Source: Bryobacterales bacterium F-183 (GTDB taxonomy: Bacteria; Acidobacteriota; Terriglobia; Bryobacterales; Bryobacteraceae). Taken from it: a stretch of DNA of 64,000 nucleotides. A program made the position numbers and the translations under genes. Each line of letters opens with the position of its first letter. The stretch's first letter is position 1. Under the pieces are notes generated by a model, which worked only from the letters and a program-made list of their open reading frames with translations, ran no database searches and was not told the DNA's origin. Shown here piece by piece: positions 1-12,321 of this stretch. The stretch is from positions 6,036,137 to 6,100,136 of the forward strand of contig AP025252.1 of assembly GCA_016865505.2 (NCBI GenBank), read 5' to 3'.

Positions 1-1218
1 ATTTCCGGCGCGCATCGCACGGTGGTTCGCGGCCATACCGGTATGTTTTATGGTGCGACGCCGATGATCGTGTTCTCGGGCGGCACCAACAACTTCCGCG
101 CGGTTCCTGGCGACGTTTCGATCTCGATCGGCGGCGACAGCACGCGTCCTTCGATCTTCAACGTCTTCCAGCAGGTGGGCGTGAACCTCAACTCCGCGTC
201 GCTCAACAGCCTTCCGGTGATTCCGGTGGATGTGGTGCAACGCGCGGCGCAGGTCTGGTTGGGCGGCGGTACGCTTGATCCGTTCAACGGCGCGGCCCTG
301 ACCTTGAACGCAGCGGACTTTGTGAATCCGCGGTCGTTCCAGATGGGCTTTGGCGTGGATACGGAAGTGTTCCGCAACTTCATTGCCGGCGTGCAGGTGA
401 ATTACGTGAATACGGTAAATCTGCTGCGCAATCGCAACTACAACCTGGGTGTACCGGTGATCAACGCAACCGACCAGTCGCAGCGTCCGAGCTTTACCGG
501 CCGCCAGCGCATCGGCATTCCGACGCTTTCCACCATCACGGTGCGTGAAAGCTCGGCGCGCGGCATGTATCGCGGCATCACGTTCCAGGCCCAGTACCGG
601 GTGAAGAAGTTGCAGGCTTCGGCGTTCTACACGCTGTCGCAGAACTATTCGGATTCGGATAGCGAACGCGACGCCACGGGCTTTGAGTACGTGAACAGCT
701 TCAACCTGCGCGATGAGTACAACTACTCGAGCCAGGACATCCGCAACCAGATCACTGCCAATGCGGTGTACACGCTGCCGTGGGGTATTGAAGTGGGTGG
801 CATCAGCCGCTTCAACACGGGTCTGCCGTTTACGGCTCGTGTGGGTACTGACGTCAACGGCGACGGTAACAACAACGACCGTCCGTTCTCGGCGCCGGGC
901 CAGCCCTTCGCCCGCAACGGGTTCCGCAATCGCAACTTTGCCCGTACGGACGTTCGCCTGATGAAGAGCTTCAAGCTTGGACCGGAGAACATGCGCGTAC
1001 AGTTGTCGGCGGAGTTCTTCAACCTGTTCAATGCCGAGAATGTGATCTTTGGCGGCAACAACCAGGTGTACGGCGCGGGCTTCCAGGCCAACGGTACGAT
1101 GGCTCCGGTGAATGCGCAGTTCCGGCGTTTGCGGTTGACCGACGGGTCGTACGATCCGAATAACTCGCAGGTGGGCAACCCCTTCCAGGCGCAGTTCGGC
1201 GTACGTTTCTTCTTCTAA
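1..1218 (+). CDS. TonB-dependent receptor / Oar-like outer-membrane barrel, C-terminal part
   Basis: The reading frame is open from base 1, so the N-terminus (signal, carboxypeptidase-like domain, plug) lies upstream of the window. What is visible is about 400 residues of alternating aromatic and polar strands, typical of the barrel half of acidobacterial Oar/TonB-dependent receptors, with asparagine-rich turns such as NNNDRPF and a short 'FNAENVIFGGN' turn. The chain ends in FGVRFFF, and a terminal aromatic is the classical outer-membrane barrel signature read by the BAM machinery. It probably takes up large substrates or has an adhesin-like role; the substrate cannot be told. A hairpin terminator follows 24 bases downstream. 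The family call is firm, the function is not. Confidence 0.85.
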   Translation: MSGAHRTVVRGHTGMFYGATPMIVFSGGTNNFRAVPGDVSISIGGDSTRPSIFNVFQQVGVNLNSASLNSLPVIPVDVVQRAAQVWLGGGTLDPFNGAALTLNAADFVNPRSFQMGFGVDTEVFRNFIAGVQVNYVNTVNLLRNRNYNLGVPVINATDQSQRPSFTGRQRIGIPTLSTITVRESSARGMYRGITFQAQYRVKKLQASAFYTLSQNYSDSDSERDATGFEYVNSFNLRDEYNYSSQDIRNQITANAVYTLPWGIEVGGISRFNTGLPFTARVGTDVNGDGNNNDRPFSAPGQPFARNGFRNRNFARTDVRLMKSFKLGPENMRVQLSAEFFNLFNAENVIFGGNNQVYGAGFQANGTMAPVNAQFRRLRLTDGSYDPNNSQVGNPFQAQFGVRFFF

Positions 1219-1241
1219 ACGATCGTTCTCTGTAACAGCTC

Positions 1242-1283
1242 AGGGCCTCTTCTTCCGGATGTTTCGGAGGGAGAGGCCCTTTC
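1242..1283 (+). terminator. Hairpin terminator after the TonB receptor gene
   Basis: AGGGCCTCT at 1242-1250 pairs perfectly with AGAGGCCCT at 1272-1280. An inner CTTCCG/CGGAGG stem extends the hairpin, and a short T run follows. It separates the receptor from pilT. Confidence 0.7.
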
Positions 1284-1317
1284 CACGTTTGGGCAATGGC
1301 GCGCGTCTGTATTCTTG

Positions 1318-2499
1318 ATGGCCGGTTATAACGACGAACTGGATTCCCTGGTACATGAACTGAACCGGCAGGCGGCGGCGCCGGCAGTGTCTTCTGCTGC
1401 GGCCAAGGGCAACGAGGCGGGCAGGCTGGAGCAGCCTCGGTTGGCAGAGATCCTACGGCAGTCCGTGGCCAATGGCGCGTCGGACATCCTGCTGGTGCCT
1501 GGGGCTCCGGTAGCGGAGCGGGTTCAGGGTAGTATCCGCATGCAGAGCGGCGGCGACTTGCTGACGGATTCCGACGTACGCGGGATGGTGATGCCGCTGC
1601 TCAACCCGGCCGACCTGAAGCGCCTGCGCGACACTCTGAGCGCCGATTTTGCCTTTCAATCGTTGACCGGGCGGCGATTTCGCGTCAACGTCCACCATCA
1701 GCGGCAGACGCTGGCGGCGGCGATCCGGCTATTGCCTCGCGATGTCCCACGGCTGACGGATTTGGATCTGCCTCCGGCCTTACAGCAGGTGGCGGCGCTG
1801 CGTCGAGGACTGGTGCTGGTGGCGGGTCCTACAGGTGCGGGCAAGAGTTCGACCTTGGCGGCATTGGTAGAAGAGATCAATCGGAGCCGAGCTTGCCACA
1901 TTGTGACGGTGGAAGACCCGGTCGAGTTTGTACACAGCAACCGGATGGCGCTGGTGGAGCAGATCGAAGTGGGGATCGATACGCCGGGATTCAACGACTG
2001 TTTGCGGAGCATCCTGCGGCAGTCGCCGGATGTGATTCTGGTAGGCGAAATGCGGGATCCCGAGACCGTCATGCTGGCCCTGACCGCTGCTGAGACGGGG
2101 CATCTGGTGCTTTCGACCCTGCATACGCATGATTCAGCGCAGGCGATTTCCCGAATGGTGGATTCGGCTCCGGCGGCGAACCAGCCGCAGATCCGGCAGC
2201 AGTTGTCGCTGTCGTTGGCGGCGATCGTCAGCCAGCAACTTGTGCCCGGCGCGCGCGGCGACCGTCGGTACGCGGCGTGCGAGATCCTGCTGGGTACGGA
2301 TGCGGTGCGGAACCTGATCCGGTCCGGCCAGGATCACCAGTTGAAATCCCAGATCCTGCTCAGCCGTTCTGCCGGGATGATCACCATGGACTATGCCCTG
2401 GCGGAACTGGTGATATCCGGGAAGATTACGCCGGATGTGGCCCTATCTCACGGCTATTCGCGCGATGAACTACGAACGCTGATTGGCGGGCGGCGCTAG
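1318..2499 (+). CDS. pilT: PilT-like type IV pilus retraction ATPase
   Basis: This is a hexameric secretion-superfamily ATPase that would power pilus retraction (twitching) at the inner membrane. Seen: an N-terminal PAS-like PilT/PilB region ('GASDILLVPG', about residue 60), Walker A GPTGAGKSS (about 170), the catalytic-glutamate box TVEDPVEF, the Asp box with Walker B DVILVGEMRDPET, and the His box GHLVLSTLHTHD. The length (393 aa) is a little above the usual 345-370 because of an Ala-rich N-terminal stretch. ATG at 1318 is preferred over the TTG three bases upstream. No other pilus genes are in the window, so it could serve a retraction-like role in another type IV filament system. Its 3' end overlaps the convergent Smr gene by 30 bases. 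Confidence 0.88.
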   Translation: MAGYNDELDSLVHELNRQAAAPAVSSAAAKGNEAGRLEQPRLAEILRQSVANGASDILLVPGAPVAERVQGSIRMQSGGDLLTDSDVRGMVMPLLNPADLKRLRDTLSADFAFQSLTGRRFRVNVHHQRQTLAAAIRLLPRDVPRLTDLDLPPALQQVAALRRGLVLVAGPTGAGKSSTLAALVEEINRSRACHIVTVEDPVEFVHSNRMALVEQIEVGIDTPGFNDCLRSILRQSPDVILVGEMRDPETVMLALTAAETGHLVLSTLHTHDSAQAISRMVDSAPAANQPQIRQQLSLSLAAIVSQQLVPGARGDRRYAACEILLGTDAVRNLIRSGQDHQLKSQILLSRSAGMITMDYALAELVISGKITPDVALSHGYSRDELRTLIGGRR

Positions 2500-2784
2500 G
2501 GTCGCGACAGTGGCTCCCCAGCCTCCCGCCTCAGCCGGGGCGTCGCCGTAAGAGACGACAAAATCAGATCTTTCCAGAATTTTCCTCACGGTTTCGCGCT
2601 GATAGCCGATACCTTTTCCATGGATGATGCGAACGTGGAGAAAACCGTTCGCGCGCGCCTCGACCAGGTACTCTTCGACAATCGCCGCTACGTCCCGCGG
2701 GGGTACGGTGTGGAGGTCGAAAACGTCGGTGATTGGTAGCGTCACCGGGTCTTCCGGGTGGTACTCGTCCGGATCTGGTTCCAT
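2470..2784 (-). CDS. Smr-domain protein (MutS2 C-terminal type)
   Basis: A stand-alone Smr domain of 104 aa. The hallmarks are the DLHTV motif (about residue 23, cf. LDLHG), the helix 'ARANGFLHVRIIHGKGIG' (HGKG, the nuclease/RNA-binding loop) and a C-terminal segment ending the domain fold. Smr domains are DNA or RNA endonucleases, alone or fused to MutS2. Here there is no MutS core, so the substrate is open. An AGGAG ribosome-binding site sits about 9 bases before the ATG. The gene is convergent with pilT and overlaps its end; the two are probably unrelated functionally. Confidence 0.8.
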   Translation of the reverse strand: MEPDPDEYHPEDPVTLPITDVFDLHTVPPRDVAAIVEEYLVEARANGFLHVRIIHGKGIGYQRETVRKILERSDFVVSYGDAPAEAGGWGATVATLAPPANQRS

Positions 2785-2901
2785 ATATCTTCGCTCCTGG
2801 CCCGTAAGAGACTAGGCCTTTACCCTCAGCCCTACTCTAAGGTTCCCCTAATCCAGCCTCAAATCGAATCCTAGTACGGCTCGAAACCGAAAGATACTCC
2901 G

Positions 2902-2907
2902 TATAAT
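2902..2907 (+). promoter_or_regulatory. -10 box (TATAAT) upstream of the zinc-ribbon protein
   Basis: A perfect TATAAT lies 35-40 bases before the ATG at 2942. No convincing -35 hexamer is seen at 16-18 bases spacing. Transcription would start near 2914, leaving a leader of under 30 bases. Confidence 0.35.
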
Positions 2908-2941
2908 CAGGGAGTAGTTTCGAGCAGTGGTTCACAATACT

Positions 2942-3958
2942 ATGGAATGCCTCTGGTGCGGGAAACAAATCGGCTTCATCCGCAGAGTTCTGGACAAAGA
3001 ATTCTGCTGCCCCGCACACCGGCGTCTTGCCACGATCTCACCCGACGGGGTGGTGGTCGAGCAGGACGCGACAGTGGACTACGACACCCGGGACCTGTGG
3101 ACGGTAGAGAAGGAACGCCGGAAGGCTCCAAAGAAGTCGAGCGGCGTGGTAGTCTTTGTGGCTCTTGGTACGGCTGCCTTAATCATGGTGGCGTTTAGCG
3201 ACAAAGGCGCAGGCGGTCCGGCGGGTGGTCCGGGAGCGGGCGGTAGCGGTATTTCGTTGCCGAGCGCGCTGGCCGGGAACAATCCCAAAGGTACGCGAGG
3301 CGGTTGGAGCCTGGGGTCGATCTTCCAAAGCCGTGCGACGGTGACCTTGACCCACGATTTTGCCAACGGCATCGGGGATTGGGCGAGCGGGGCTGCGAGT
3401 GCGGTGCGCGATTTCTCACTAGAGCCGTCGGGCCTGCGCCCGGGTGCCCTACGTATCTGGCAGCGGTCCTCTTCCTTATCGAACTACGATTGGGAGTTTG
3501 TCGGGCAGATCGAGCAGAAGAGTATGAATTGGGCCTTCCGCGCGGCCGATTCGCAAAACTACTACGCCACAAAGTTGACCATCAACCGGGGTTCGAATGG
3601 AAGTTTACCGAACACCGGTATTACACGTTATGCGGTGCTGAATGGCCAGGCGGTGGATCAGGTACGGCTGCCGCTACCGATCGTGCTGGAGCGTGGGCGT
3701 CCGTACCGGGTGCGGGTGAGCGTGCAGGGGTCGCGGTTTGTGACCTCGGTGAACGGACGTACGGTGAGCTCCTGGAGCGACAATCGCATCAGCAAGGGCG
3801 GTGTGGGGTTCTTTTCAGAACTGGGCGAGTTCGCGACAGTCCGCTGGGTGAGCTTGTCCGAGCGCGATTCGACACTGGGGCAGATTCTCTCGCACTTTGC
3901 CGTGATCCAGCCGCCGTCGCACTTTTACCCGGCGCTGCCGTCGAACATCGAAGAATAA
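2942..3958 (+). CDS. Zinc-ribbon, single-membrane-span protein with a concanavalin-like C-terminal domain
   Basis: Not a recognised named gene. The N-terminus has a CxxC...CCxxH metal-binding pattern (CLWC, then FCCPAH some 19 residues on). After a basic linker (ERRKAPKK) comes one hydrophobic span 'GVVVFVALGTAALIMVAF', a Gly/Pro-rich linker, then about 200 residues with strands such as 'YRVRVSVQGSRFVTSVNGRTV' and 'GGVGFFSE', which resemble the LamG/DUF1080 jelly-roll fold. The topology would put the zinc ribbon in the cytoplasm and the jelly roll outside. ATG at 2942 is chosen; a GTG at 2927 would add five residues and has GGAG 12 bases upstream. A terminator follows. Confidence 0.6.
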   Translation: MECLWCGKQIGFIRRVLDKEFCCPAHRRLATISPDGVVVEQDATVDYDTRDLWTVEKERRKAPKKSSGVVVFVALGTAALIMVAFSDKGAGGPAGGPGAGGSGISLPSALAGNNPKGTRGGWSLGSIFQSRATVTLTHDFANGIGDWASGAASAVRDFSLEPSGLRPGALRIWQRSSSLSNYDWEFVGQIEQKSMNWAFRAADSQNYYATKLTINRGSNGSLPNTGITRYAVLNGQAVDQVRLPLPIVLERGRPYRVRVSVQGSRFVTSVNGRTVSSWSDNRISKGGVGFFSELGEFATVRWVSLSERDSTLGQILSHFAVIQPPSHFYPALPSNIEE

Positions 3959-3980
3959 AGTTAGAGCAGAGGGAAATGAG

Positions 3981-4010
3981 AAAGGCCGGGAACGAATCCC
4001 GGCCTTTTCT
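3981..4010. terminator. Bidirectional terminator between convergent genes
   Basis: AAGGCCGGGA (3982-3991) pairs with TCCCGGCCTT (3997-4006) around a 5-base loop. It is flanked by A and T runs, so it can stop transcription on both strands. It lies between the zinc-ribbon gene (+) and the DUF1552 gene (-). Confidence 0.8.
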
Positions 4011-4028
4011 GCTTTTGCTGTGTTGTTC

Positions 4029-5334
4029 CTAGAGTTCGGCGAGGCGAGTGGAGGCATCGCCAAAACGTTCGAGCTTGACGCCCATCTTGTCCATCAGCGT
4101 CAGGTACAGGCTGCAAGCCTTGCGGTTGTCATCGCCACGTTCCAGGTAATCGAGTACGCGACCGTGCTTGAACTGCCCGTTGCCCTTCCCCGCCAGCAGG
4201 ATCGGAAGCTGATCCGCACCATGCGTGTCGCCATCGAAGAGGCTGGAGCACAGCATCAGGATCGAGCTGTCGAGCATGGACTGGCCGCCCTCGTCGATCT
4301 TCTTCATGCGATCGAGCAAGTAGGCGAACTGCTGTACGTGGAACTGGTTGGTCTTGAGGTACATGGCCTCGGCCACCGGAGCCTTGCCGTTGTGCGTCAG
4401 GTCCAGGTGGAGGGCTCCCTTTACGCCTTCGATGAACCGGAAGTTCATCTGCGACAGGTCGTTGTTCAGCATGAGGGTGGCGATGCGCGTCTTGTCCATC
4501 TGGAAGGCCAGGATGATCATGTCGAGCATCAGCTTCATGTGAGCCGGAACGTCCTGCGGGATCGTGTCGGCCGGGCGCGGCATGTTGGGCTTGGCAAGCG
4601 TCGGCCTCCAGCCTTCGATGCGCTCTTCCTTCTTGGCGCGCTCGATGCGCTTTTCGATGTCGCGAATCGATTCCAGGTACTCGTCGAGCTTGGTCTTGTC
4701 GTTGCGACTGATCTTGGGCTGCAGGCTGTGGGTGTCGCTCAGGACGGCGTCCAGCACGGACTTGTCGAGTTCACGGCCGCTGCCGTCGCCGACCAGGCTG
4801 TCGAAGGTGCGAGCCGGGTAAATCTCCTTCGTGGCCGGCTTGGTGGGCGAGGTCCAGGAGATACAGGAGCCGTACACCATCGACAAACCGTCTTCCAGGC
4901 GAAGCTCATTCGGTTCGATACCCAGCACAAGACTGGGCATGGCGGTGCGGTGGCCGATCTCTTTGGCCAGCACCTGATCGAACGAAGTTCCGACGCGGAT
5001 GTCGGCCGGGTCCAGGCTGACCTTGGCGCCCGACAGGAGGTTCGGGTTGCGCCCCAAGTGCGGACTAGTGGAGATAAAGGCCTGTTTGTTGAACAGACCG
5101 CGGACAAAGGTGATGTCCTCGCGGAAGGGCTGCATGGGCGCGAGGCCGGGGCCGATCTGCATGTTGGCGCCTTCGCCCTTGGCGAACCAGTGCTCCGGTT
5201 CCACGCCGTTTGAAAAGTAGACGCAGGCAAAGCGTGTGGGCGCTGTGGTGTTTGACGTCGTGGCGGCAGCGCGCCCGATGGACTCCATCCAGGGCAGCGC
5301 CAAGGCTACACCTGTACCTCGCAGAAAATGGCGT

Positions 5335-5342
<8 letters not shown>
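4029..5342 (-). CDS. DUF1552 secreted protein
   Basis: A 437-aa DUF1552 protein. The N-terminus is a twin-arginine signal ([16 protein letters not shown]), so it is exported folded. Known of the family: it is paired almost always with DUF1592-type multi-domain cytochromes in Planctomycetes, Acidobacteria and Verrucomicrobia, and its fold resembles the sulfatase/alkaline-phosphatase-like DUF1501 proteins; the reaction is unknown. Seen: '[15 protein letters not shown]', '[17 protein letters not shown]' and '[32 protein letters not shown]', all typical of the family. It follows the DUF1592 gene with an 8-base overlap, so the two are co-translated. Confidence 0.85.
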
Positions 5343-8565
<3,223 letters not shown>

Positions 8566-8632
8566 CGGAAGGCACGCGCGGCTTTGCGCACCTCGATCTT
8601 ATCATCGCGACAACGCAAATACCGTTGCGTAT

Positions 8633-11215
8633 CTATTCGGCGCGGAGGGCTTCCGCCGGATCCACACGGAGGGCGCGAAGCGCGGGGATTGCCGCGCCAA
8701 GCAGGGTCATTGCGAGCGCGGCGCAAGCGCCCAAACTAATCGTAAGAGGATCGGCAGGCGGTACGCCCACCAGAACCTTTTCCATGCCCTGCGCAACGAG
8801 ATAGGCAAGAGTGAGGCCTATGACCGCGCCGACCAGCGACAGAATGATGGCTTCGCCAAAGACCAGCGATGCGATCTGGCGCGCTGTGGCTCCGAGCGCG
8901 CGGCGAAGTCCAATTTCCTGGGTTCGCTTGGCGACGGCAAAGGAGAGCAAGCCATGGATACCAATGCCGGCCAGCAGGAAGGCGGCAATGGAGAAGCCAC
9001 CAGTCACCCAAAGTTGCGCGCGGCGGGCCACCGTATCGTTTTCGATGAGTTCGACAAAGGTTTGGATGTCGGACACGGGGAGCGTCGAATCCGCCTCGCG
9101 CACGATGGCGCGAATCGACGGCAAAAGCGACGACGGATCTTCAAGATTGGTGGCGACAATGAAATCCTTGGGCGCGAACCATGGGAACCAGTTGTCGTCA
9201 ATCTGGTACGCAGAAAAATACATCTGTGGCTCCATGTCGCGATCCACGCCGCGGAAGCGAACATTCGCCACCACTCCGGCCACCGTGTACGTCACCTTGT
9301 TGATGGTGTTTGTAAACTGGCGTCCCACAGCGTTCTGCCCGGCCCAGTGCGCCTTGGCAAAGGACTCGCTCACCACCGCCACCGGCAACCCGCCGCGCTG
9401 ATCCGCATCCGTAAACTCACGCCCCAGCAGCATCGGCGTACCCATCGTCTTGAAGTAGCCGGGGGAGACGAATCGCGCTGCCGCGGGCGCATCCTTGGCT
9501 TCGCCGGGAACGGTCACCGGCCAAATGCCACCCCGAAAATCGTACATGGGACGGAAGCTCACAACCGCCGCGGACTTCACGCCGGGAAGATTCTCAATCC
9601 CGCGCAGGACGCTGCGGTAGAACTGCTGCCGCGTGGCGCTCTTCAAGTACTGGGGAAACGCCAGCGAAGTTCGGAACACGAGCTTGCCATCCACGGTAAA
9701 ACCTGGCGCCTGGCCATTCACTTTGAGCAAGGCCCGCACCAGCAGGCCTGTCGAAGTCACCAGCGCCAGCGATGCGGCAACTTGCACCACCACAAGGATG
9801 CGCCGAGCCCGGTCGCTACGGCGTCCGGTGTGGGTACGCGTCTGATAGCCTCCGCCGTTGCCGCCGATGGTACGCAATGCGGGCAGTACGCTGAACGAGA
9901 TCGCCACCAGCACCGTCAGCCCGAGCGCGAACAGCATAACGCGCATGTCAATCTGCGGGATCTCCGCCACAGGCAGCGTGGACGGTACAAAACGGCCCAG
10001 CACGGGTAAGGTCAGGTTTGCGAGCAAAACGCCGGCGAGTCCACCGCCAAGGGCGAGTACGAGACTTTCCGTCAGCAACTGCCGGACGAGGCGTTCACGG
10101 CCCGCGCCCAGCGCCGTACGAACTTCCATTTCCTTCTGCCGTACCGACGAGCGCGCGAGGATCAGGTTGGCCAGGTTCGCGCAGGCGATCAACACCAGAA
10201 AGACGGCGGCCGCAGCGAGGATGTTGAGCATGGTGCGGCTGCGAACCGGAAGCTGATCGTCCATCCGTCCCATACGAATGCCGGACTTCTCACGCCAGTC
10301 CGGATTCTGATCCATAACTTGCTGTGCAACGATCTTCATTTCTGCCGCCGCCTGAGACTGCGTTACACCGCGCTTGAGACGCGCGACGACAGTCAACCAG
10401 TGGTTTTCGCGGTTCTCATAGTCGCCGTCGCCAAAGCGATTTGGCAGCCAGACCTTCCCTTCGCGCCGCGGAAACAGAAATGACCTGGGCATCACACCGA
10501 TGATGGTGAAAGGCTCGCCGTCCAACTGCACTTTGCGGCCAATGACAGAAGTGTCACCGCCAAAACGCGACATCCAATAGTCGTAGCTGAGCAGCATCGT
10601 CCCAGGCGCGCCAGCGCTGTCGTCCTTTGCGCTGAAAGGACGTCCAACCATTGGCATCACGCCCAGCAGGTCGAACATCTCGTGCCCGAGCGACGCGCCG
10701 GTGAGACGCTCCGGGTCGCCTGCGCCGGTCATGTTGAACGAGATGTCGTGTGTGGCCGACATCGCTTCGAAAGACTGGCTCTGGCGTTTCCAGTCGCGAA
10801 AGTTCGCCGGCGATACCTCAAGGCTTGGATACCCAAGAACGGTTTGGTCCTCAAACAACTTCACCAACCGGGACGGCTCGCGAAAGGGCAGAGGCCGTAG
10901 CAGGATGTGATCGGCAAGCGTGAAGACTGAGGTCGCAGCGCCGATGCCAAGTGCCGCCACCAACATCACCACGGCGGCAAAGCCGGGGGAGTTACGAATG
11001 GAGCGGAAGGTGTAGCGAATGTCCTGCCGGAGAAGGTCCCAGTGTGCGGCGGCACCGGCAGTAAAGATATCGGCGATTGCCTCGAGCCAAACACCCGCGC
11101 GACCCATCAGCGACGATGCCTCGCGGATCTGTTTGTGAAACAGGGCCTGCATCTCTCCGCCATACTCGTTGCGGAAGGATTTGGGGGTCAACAGGCGCAA
11201 TAGGAGACTGTACAT
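8633..11215 (-). CDS. ADOP-type ABC permease (MacB/FtsX family)
   Basis: An 860-aa permease of the 'acidobacterial duplicated orphan permease' type, in which two MacB_PCD periplasmic domains and two FtsX transmembrane modules are fused in one chain without an ATPase. Seen: an N-terminal region (YSLLLRLLTPKSFRNEYGGEM), a first span near 'GFAAVVMLVAALGIGAATSVFTLADHILLRPLPF', a three-span FtsX block near 'FLVLIACANLANLILARS', and the repeated block at the C-terminus ending 'ALRALRVDPAEALRAE'. ATG at 11215 is chosen because it follows the PadR stop directly and has GGAG upstream; that also gives the same length as the second ADOP here. It probably works with a MacB-like ATPase encoded elsewhere. 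Confidence 0.85.
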   Translation of the reverse strand: MYSLLLRLLTPKSFRNEYGGEMQALFHKQIREASSLMGRAGVWLEAIADIFTAGAAAHWDLLRQDIRYTFRSIRNSPGFAAVVMLVAALGIGAATSVFTLADHILLRPLPFREPSRLVKLFEDQTVLGYPSLEVSPANFRDWKRQSQSFEAMSATHDISFNMTGAGDPERLTGASLGHEMFDLLGVMPMVGRPFSAKDDSAGAPGTMLLSYDYWMSRFGGDTSVIGRKVQLDGEPFTIIGVMPRSFLFPRREGKVWLPNRFGDGDYENRENHWLTVVARLKRGVTQSQAAAEMKIVAQQVMDQNPDWREKSGIRMGRMDDQLPVRSRTMLNILAAAAVFLVLIACANLANLILARSSVRQKEMEVRTALGAGRERLVRQLLTESLVLALGGGLAGVLLANLTLPVLGRFVPSTLPVAEIPQIDMRVMLFALGLTVLVAISFSVLPALRTIGGNGGGYQTRTHTGRRSDRARRILVVVQVAASLALVTSTGLLVRALLKVNGQAPGFTVDGKLVFRTSLAFPQYLKSATRQQFYRSVLRGIENLPGVKSAAVVSFRPMYDFRGGIWPVTVPGEAKDAPAAARFVSPGYFKTMGTPMLLGREFTDADQRGGLPVAVVSESFAKAHWAGQNAVGRQFTNTINKVTYTVAGVVANVRFRGVDRDMEPQMYFSAYQIDDNWFPWFAPKDFIVATNLEDPSSLLPSIRAIVREADSTLPVSDIQTFVELIENDTVARRAQLWVTGGFSIAAFLLAGIGIHGLLSFAVAKRTQEIGLRRALGATARQIASLVFGEAIILSLVGAVIGLTLAYLVAQGMEKVLVGVPPADPLTISLGACAALAMTLLGAAIPALRALRVDPAEALRAE

Positions 11216-11216
11216 G

Positions 11217-11567
11217 CTAGCCACGCTCCTTACCGGCGAAGCCCAGCGCGCGTGCATGGTCCACGAGGCTCAGCATCCGGGCAGTTTCCGCTTTCGCTAC
11301 TTTGCGGCCAAATGGCGTAATGCGGTAGTAACGGCGGCGTTCGTCGTCGAGGTCGGGCGCGGGACGCTCATCCGTTTCGACGATGAGGTCCTGTTCCACC
11401 ATGCGTTGAATGGATCGGTACAGAGTGCCGGGGCTCAAGCGTAGCTTGCCGCCGGTTCGCGACTCAATGTCGCCAATGATGCCGTAGCCGTGGCGATCTT
11501 CGTCCGCAAGAGCCAGCAGGATATGGAAGGTGGCATTAGGGAGAGGCAGAAAGGCTTCCGGCGTCAT
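11217..11567 (-). CDS. PadR-family transcriptional repressor (controls ADOP)
   Basis: A 116-aa PadR winged-helix protein: 'ATFHILLALADEDRHGYGIIGDIE' (recognition region), 'LSPGTLYRSIQRMVEQDLIVE' (wing and dimer) and 'RRYYRITPFGRKVAKAE'. PadR proteins bind AT-rich dyads and typically repress a neighbouring membrane or efflux gene. The stop is followed after one base by the ADOP start, so the two genes form one operon. The ATG at 11567 is preferred over the upstream 11591 because a good promoter ends six bases before it. That would make the transcript leaderless. Confidence 0.88.
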   Translation of the reverse strand: MTPEAFLPLPNATFHILLALADEDRHGYGIIGDIESRTGGKLRLSPGTLYRSIQRMVEQDLIVETDERPAPDLDDERRRYYRITPFGRKVAKAETARMLSLVDHARALGFAGKERG

Positions 11568-11573
11568 GTACTC

Positions 11574-11601
11574 ACTATATCCGATATGCATATATTGTCA
11601 A
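11574..11601 (-). promoter_or_regulatory. padR promoter with embedded dyad operator
   Basis: On the minus strand TTGACA (11601-11596), 16 bases, then TATAGT (11579-11574). The start codon A lies seven bases past the -10, so the RNA is probably leaderless. The spacer carries the perfect palindrome ATATGCATAT (11584-11593), a likely PadR operator for autoregulation. Confidence 0.65.
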
Positions 11602-11631
11602 TGGATACATTCAGCACGGATAGAATGAGGC

Positions 11632-12321
11632 ATGTGGAAGTGGCTTCGACGGATCTGGATCGCCTGCGGACTTGGGTTCACCTTTTGGCTCTGGTTGGGG
11701 TTCCAGACGAGCAGCGACCTGCCTCCCGCGCGCGAGACTTCCATGTCGGGCGCTCCGAAACAGGGGGTGATCTTTCTACCCGGAGGGATGGTGGCGCCGG
11801 AAGCATACCGTCCGCTGATGGACCGTATCCGGGACAAAGGGTTTGCGGCGGAGATTGTGCCTCTGCCTTACCGTTGCGCCTGCACGGACGCGCAAAGGGG
11901 TGAGCTTTTCGACCACATCGAGGCGCGTATGCGAGCCAATCCGGAGATCCACTGGGCGGTCGGCGGACATTCACGCGGTGGGATGCTAACGGCCAGGCTT
12001 TTGAAGGAAAGGTCCGGCACATCGGCGCGCGGCGCGGTTCTGGTCGCCACCACGCACCCCCGCGATTTCGATCTCGCCGGCGTGGGAAAGCCAATCCTGA
12101 AGATTTTCGGATCTGAGGATGGAGTGGCGTCGCCGGGTGACATTGCGCGGAATCGGCATCTGCTGCCGTCCGATGCCGTACTGAAGCAGATCGACGGCGG
12201 GAATCACGTTCAGTTCGGCTACTACCGGCACCAGTTGTCGAGCGGGACTGCGACGATCACACGCGAGCAACAGCAGGAAGCCACGGCGTCAGCAATCGCG
12301 GAATTTTTGTCGAAGCTATGA
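11632..12321 (+). CDS. Membrane-anchored alpha/beta hydrolase
   Basis: A 229-aa alpha/beta hydrolase of the short 'Hydrolase_5' type. An N-terminal hydrophobic anchor or uncleaved signal (WKWLRRIWIACGLGFTFWLWLGF) is followed by the fold. The nucleophile elbow is GHSRGG (about residue 113), the acid Asp lies in GSEDGVAS and the catalytic His in GGNHVQFG. The oxyanion region is 'VIFLPGGMVAP'. The substrate is unknown; family members include esterases and carboxylesterases. It is divergent from padR and its end overlaps the convergent DUF72 gene by six bases. Confidence 0.75.
   Translation: MWKWLRRIWIACGLGFTFWLWLGFQTSSDLPPARETSMSGAPKQGVIFLPGGMVAPEAYRPLMDRIRDKGFAAEIVPLPYRCACTDAQRGELFDHIEARMRANPEIHWAVGGHSRGGMLTARLLKERSGTSARGAVLVATTHPRDFDLAGVGKPILKIFGSEDGVASPGDIARNRHLLPSDAVLKQIDGGNHVQFGYYRHQLSSGTATITREQQQEATASAIAEFLSKL

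Noticed and set aside
2902-2907. A full sigma-70 promoter at TATAAT
   Set aside because: The -10 is perfect but no -35 is visible at normal spacing; kept only as a low-confidence -10.
4020-5213. Open frame of 397 aa on the + strand antisense to DUF1552
   Set aside because: It is a shadow of a high-GC gene, with His/Gln/Val-rich low-similarity sequence and no family motif; the opposite strand has a full DUF1552.
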